DNA from: Gyrodactylus bullatarudis
Lineage: Eukaryota > Platyhelminthes > Monogenea > Gyrodactylidea > Gyrodactylidae
Length of the DNA: 64,000 nt
Assembly (NCBI GenBank): GCA_012064415.1
Contig: SSNU01000012.1
Span: forward strand, 1-64,000
Direction: 5' to 3'
Shown: piece after piece, positions 59,395 through 64,000 of the stretch
Numbering within the stretch: the first letter of the stretch is position 1
Layout: the number at the start of each line of letters is the position of its first letter
Program-made: the position numbers and the translations under genes
The notes under the pieces: model-generated
Told to the model about the DNA's origin: nothing
Databases searched by the model: none
The model's input: only the letters and a program-made list of their open reading frames with translations

Positions 59395-60075
59395 AATTAA
59401 GAAATTCTCTAAATCCAGTGATGTAAGACTAAAAGCTTACAAATCACTGGTTTTTCCACTTTTTGACTATATTTTCCCTCTTTTACCTAATTTAAATAAC
59501 GCTCAGTGCCTAACCATTGAACGAGTTCAATATAGGTTTTTACATTCTCTATTCCCTCATATCGACTCGTATAATGCATTAATCTCGGTCTCAGGTCTTA
59601 ACCCTCTTTGGGTCCGGAGATATGCCTTTTTAGTCAAAAAATTCTCGGAGTCTTATTCTCTCTCTAATAATAATTATTATCTAAGAAATTCTAAATATGA
59701 CCCGAATTACTTATTATCTTTTTATAATTTAATTTTTTCAAAATATGAATTATCTGATTGTGATGACTTGACCAATCTTAAATTGATCATGTCTCACATC
59801 AGGCTAAAAATTGATTACTCTAAGTCTTTGCTTTATTCCTATCTTCATTAACCAGATGATTTCGAATTTCTTGCAGACCCTAGTCTTCATATTACTATAT
59901 TGCAATGTTTTACTACATCCAGAGTTTTTGATTTAACATTTTTATTGAATCAGATAAACATTATTTTGTATTTGTATTTATCTACTATTATGCATTCAGA
60001 TTCTCCTTATAAGTTGTATCTATATTTTTTATTTATTTTTAATATAAGATTTTTGTCTAACAAAAAAAAATCATG
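59395..60075 (+). mobile_element. LINE 3' fragment, second family
   Basis: An open frame without an early ATG (59395-59850) encodes the C-terminal tail of a LINE reverse transcriptase. It begins SSDVRLKAYKSLVFPLFDY, the conserved segment after the RT palm, and continues with LTIERVQYRFLHSLFPHI and SGLNPLWVRRYAFLVKKF up to a TAA. About 210 bp of pyrimidine-rich 3' sequence ends in an A tract at 60060-60069. The sequence is unlike the LINE at 53-54 kb, so it represents a different family. Heavily 5'-truncated. Confidence 0.65.
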
Positions 60076-60079
60076 AGAT

Positions 60080-63000
60080 CGTGAAACAATAGCTGTAGAT
60101 TTCAAATATATGCAATCGCCTGGTCGATGTATAGAATTATAGATATAAGAGCATTGTAAAAGTCCATACTAGGATCATAAGAGATTGAGTAATACTCAAG
60201 AAAAACACTTATTAATGAATCCATAAAAAGTTTAGAAGTAAACTCTGAATGATTAGTCTAAAAATTGTAGATGAAAGACAGGATAGTTTTACAGCCAGAT
60301 CAGATCAAAAAGGCTAGTGAAATGAGATCTACATTTTTACTTTGATTTATCTTGTTTCTTTATCTTTAGTCCACAATTTAGACTAATTCAAGGGGAATTA
60401 TTTGAGTTCGATCGAACAAAAATAATACTAGAATCTGTCTTCACATTTTCCCAACTAGATAAAAGAGTCAGTGTAACAAAATTATTCATGTAAATTTGAC
60501 ATTTTCTTCCACATCAACACTACCACTTTGTCGGTCCTGAGTCAGGACTCCTGACATCTCTCTTCTGTGTGTATGTTTCGGATTCCCTCTTTTATTCTGA
60601 TAGAATTTTTATGTTTTTTTCTCTTTCCCTACCTGACATATGTTTCTTGTATTCTATTGCATTTTTGACATTGGAATAGAATAAAAAAATTATTTTTATT
60701 TCAACCCCAAATTAAAAAGATATATCCCAAACTCACAAGGAATGTACAAGAAAAAATTAATCATTTTTCTCTTGTCTTTTACAACTAAAACGAAAGGTAA
60801 CATAAAAAAATGTTAAAAACTCATGAAGTGGTGGTCACTTCAACATAAACAAATTGAGGAAGCGAAGAGAAATTCTGCCTCGGTTTTTATCATCAGGTGC
60901 ATGTATTTCTTACACTTTATGTTTGTTTATTCTTGCAAATTTTCGACTCTTGAGTTTATTCTTTCTATATCAGACGGAAAGAGGAGAAATTAATTAAATT
61001 AGTTTTCATTCTTTTTTTTCTCTCTTGAGTTTTTAATTAATTCCAACATTGTCTACTTACAAGTAAACTTTAAAAAGGGATTACTCTTATGTACTCCTTT
61101 GTTGAATAAGTTGCCAATTTTTCCGTATTTCTATCTCACCTCTCTCCAGGTTAAGGGTCTATCTTCTTTCTTCTGTTTGTTTTTATTCTACTCAATTCCT
61201 GTAGTTTCTTGGGAGTTACCTACAACTTTTATTTATTACTCAACTTTTTATATTACTACGTATAAATAAGTGTATGGCCTTTGTCTTCTCTCTCAGCGTG
61301 ATTGTACATTTTACAAGGGCCCCGTCGAATGCATGTCTGCTCACATAGACTTAACTCATTATGTTTCTCAATTTTTTCTTCTTCCATTTTGGCAAGAAAC
61401 TAAACAGCCATCTGCTCTTCCTCGCTTTTTAACCCAATGCATCTATACAGTATATAGGGTAGATGAATGTATAATGTAAAAGAAAACTAGTCTGAACTTG
61501 CAATATCATGTCTTTATATAGAGTGTAACAATTCTTACTTCCTCAATTTAGCTACTTGTTAGTAGGTTAAAAGTCTCGACAACACATACACATGTAATTA
61601 TAATTATTCAAGTGTGTATTGGTAGAAAAAAGTCATGCACAAGGATACCTTTTATAAAAGCTTGAGGGTACCCTAATAATAACGAGAAGTCTATATATAA
61701 ACTCGCATGTGAATTGTAAACTGAAATGTTATTAAGGACACGAGAGAGAGATAGAATACACTTCCAACTGCCTGTTTCATATCACAACGCAGATAAATTA
61801 TATATCTTCTCTACGAGACAACCAGAGATAAAGAGGAAACTCTGAGAATTTTATGCATTTTACGGTAAAGATTCACATGTTGAATTTTTTACAATAAAAA
61901 TAGACAAAACTTTTTATTCGTTTATTCAAGCTTGAAAGAAGAGAAATTTAAAAAACGAAAAAACCCGGTTGAAATGATCGAAACGAAGAATACGAACAAT
62001 GGATTAATCAGTTTTCATGATTTTTAAGCGATGAAACACTCTTTCTGCAGTAATAACTGGATTGTTCTATGGAGATGAGAAAAAATGCATTCCTGTTCAT
62101 TTTTGTTGTATTTTCTTTGTTCATCAGAAATTTACATGACTTTTAGTTACCAACACGGAAATGTTTGTGTTGTTACAAAATTTACATCCTCTAACATAAT
62201 AAATGAAATTATTTAATTACAAATTAGTTTACTCAAAAGTGAGGAAACTTTATCTGAAATTAATTACAAAGTATTCCAGATTAAGTTTCTTTTTGTTGGA
62301 ATGCATTTATTTAAAAATAAACCTAATTGATATGAAGATGAGAATTTACTATTTTAAATGGAATGAGCTAATAAGTTGTTGATATTCAAAAAAAATTCCG
62401 AAAAAAATTCAATCTGACTAAAATAAGGGCAAATTTTGGAATTTGAAAATGCACCAAATTTCCACTTTTTTAACTTTTGAACCCAGAATTTTCATCGATT
62501 ACGATGATTCGGAGCAGTTAAGTACTGATATATGGGATCAACATTAGACGAAGAATTCGAATTCACCTGCAGAAGCTCACTGAAATTAGTAATTATTGTG
62601 GGAAATCGAAGGATTTGAATTTTTTCGATTATCAAGAAGGCAAATTTTCCAAAATCTTGAAGTCGAACTTTTTCTCGGAAACAGTAAGATCTTCGCTATC
62701 TCTATGACTAAATTCGAATTGTTCGTTCAATGTTGACCCGAAATATCATCACTTAACTACTTCGAATCATCGTAAATATAGTAAATTCTCATCTTCATAT
62801 CAACTAGCTTTAGGTATGAAATAAAATATAGAATACAAAAGTTCTATACGATTATAAACAATTTATAGTTCTCTAGATAAGTTGGCAAATTCAAATTAAA
62901 ATAGGTTTTGTAATAAAATTCGAGAAATTTCATTAAATCATTCTAGAGTTATTGAAAATAAAGTAGACTTTTTGTTTATTTTCAATTATGTTAGACAACA

Positions 63001-64000
63001 AATAATGATTAGAGAAGGAGGAAGATCATTGACTTTTTAGAATAATGAAATTTAGTTTTTTCTTAGTCAAAAAAGAGAATATTCCACTGTATCAAATTTG
63101 GAGTTCAATTAATTACTCTTTGATTTTTTTGTTTTACATCATTGAAAACATCATGGCTTATAACTCAAAGGTACATTTTAAATGTGTGAAAATTTTCCGG
63201 CCAAAATTCCTTGTAACACCCCATAAGAAGGAAACATGAAAAACATGAAACTTCCCGTATTCTATCTTGTAAGCTGATAGCTTAAATGATTATAGCATTG
63301 GTGACACAATGCAAGGCAGGTATGTAGTAGTCTAATCACATTCTATTAGATGCAGTCAATAGTGATTAAGTAGTAAGATTTTTATCAAAATATCTTTGTT
63401 AATCCTTACAGATGAGGATTAAAATTGTACATAAATCCTATTCCTTCAAATAGTAATAGCAAACTCAAAAAATATTTGATTTCATTTTCAATAATTCCCT
63501 GTAATTCAAATCCCTTTTTGTATCAAGACTGATAAGAATAGGAAAAACAAATTTGAAACTTATCATCGATTGAAAGGATATGAAATGCAACTCTTGCTTT
63601 GATAATTTAGGAATAGACAGACCTTTCTATATTCTAGACAAGGAGTTTGACATGACAGGTTTCTCCACATTAAACTATAGATAAATGTCTCAAGGTTCGA
63701 GGTGACAAATTTTGATGGGACACGAACGCTCTTCGTCATCTCCTGGTTGATTTATTTTTGGAAAATTTTCAATATGTTTTCTCTTTTCTCGATGTAAAAA
63801 TTTACAACATGTGGTTTAATGAGGGAAAAAATTTCAAATTTGATTCTGCATAAAAAAGCCATGTTAGAACTAAACTTTCTTGTAGTTTTTACTCTCAACA
63901 TGTTCAAACAATAAAAACTGATCTTAATACAACTATAACAACTTTCCAATGCTCAAATATGTCATTGATTGGCAACAAAAAGTTTAACCATTCAACTTGA
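60080..64000. other. Gene-poor right end
   Basis: No gene supported. Pyrimidine-rich tracts run from 60500 to 61450. A possible exon is at 61289-61458: it follows a strong acceptor (CTTCTCTCTCAG) with an open frame reading RDCTFYKGPVECMSAHIDL, but there is no compatible partner exon. Fold-back copy C is at 62321-62814. Open frames at 63045 and 63752 look like chance. Confidence 0.45.
62321..62814. mobile_element. Fold-back element, copy C
   Basis: Left end ACCTAATTGATATGAAGATG; right end CATCTTCATATCAACTAGCT followed by TTAGG. It has the same termini as copies A and B. Part of its interior (ccaaatttccactttttt...) matches the interior of copy A in inverted orientation, so A and C are close relatives. 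No coding sequence. Confidence 0.75.

Noticed and set aside
61270..61479. 69-residue open frame as an independent gene
   Set aside because: Its ATG precedes a strong splice acceptor, so at best part of it is an internal exon; no compatible partner exon was found.

Overview
The window is nuclear DNA from an animal, strongly AT-rich by eye, with spliceosomal introns, AATAAA poly(A) signals and many transposon relics. No bacterial, organellar or viral gene blocks were seen. The gene content is metazoan: a Cys-loop anion-channel subunit, an RNF19-type RBR ubiquitin ligase, REV1, a myosin essential light chain, GPATCH11 and ribosomal protein S21. The light chain is of the molluscan/annelid type (DFWDGRDG calcium loop), which points to a spiralian. 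Introns as short as 25-33 nt, very short 3' ends and fast-evolving proteins suggest a reduced or rapidly evolving lineage such as a flatworm, orthonectid or dicyemid. That placement is inference only.

Layout. 0.9-15.2 kb: an RNF19-like ligase on the minus strand, spread over seven recognised exons. Its introns carry a nested MULE-type transposon pair, a fold-back GIY-YIG nuclease relic, TTAA-bounded MITEs and a fold-back element. 15.7-17.0 kb: a compact REV1 homologue with BRCT, little-finger and C-terminal domains but no polymerase palm or fingers. 17-20.3 kb: repeats, including a tRNA-derived SINE-like element. 20.3-23.9 kb: myosin essential light chain. 24.8-26.1 kb: a three-finger BED-like zinc-finger protein on the minus strand, divergent from a 1,238-residue coiled-coil protein (26.3-33.0 kb). 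33.5-35.2 kb: a tight cluster of GPATCH11 (minus), an unrecognised 95-residue protein (plus) and RPS21 (minus). 35.2-40.6 kb: intergenic, with a hAT-type MITE and a long hairpin. 40.6-42.1 kb: a single-exon Cys-loop channel subunit. 42-64 kb: gene-poor, with a Merlin transposase fragment, a large inverted repeat centred on a 340-N assembly gap, two LINE fragments, a third copy of the fold-back family and two weak candidate exons.

Exon models were built by hand from ORF continuity, GT/AG sites and matching phases. For REV1, the light chain, the BED protein, the coiled-coil protein and GPATCH11 the joined exons give whole numbers of codons with a start and a stop. The RNF19-like gene closes except for an unidentified first exon. 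The main biological points are the REV1 lacking a catalytic core, the 25-33 nt introns alongside kilobase introns, and 3' ends so compact that poly(A) signals overlap stop codons.
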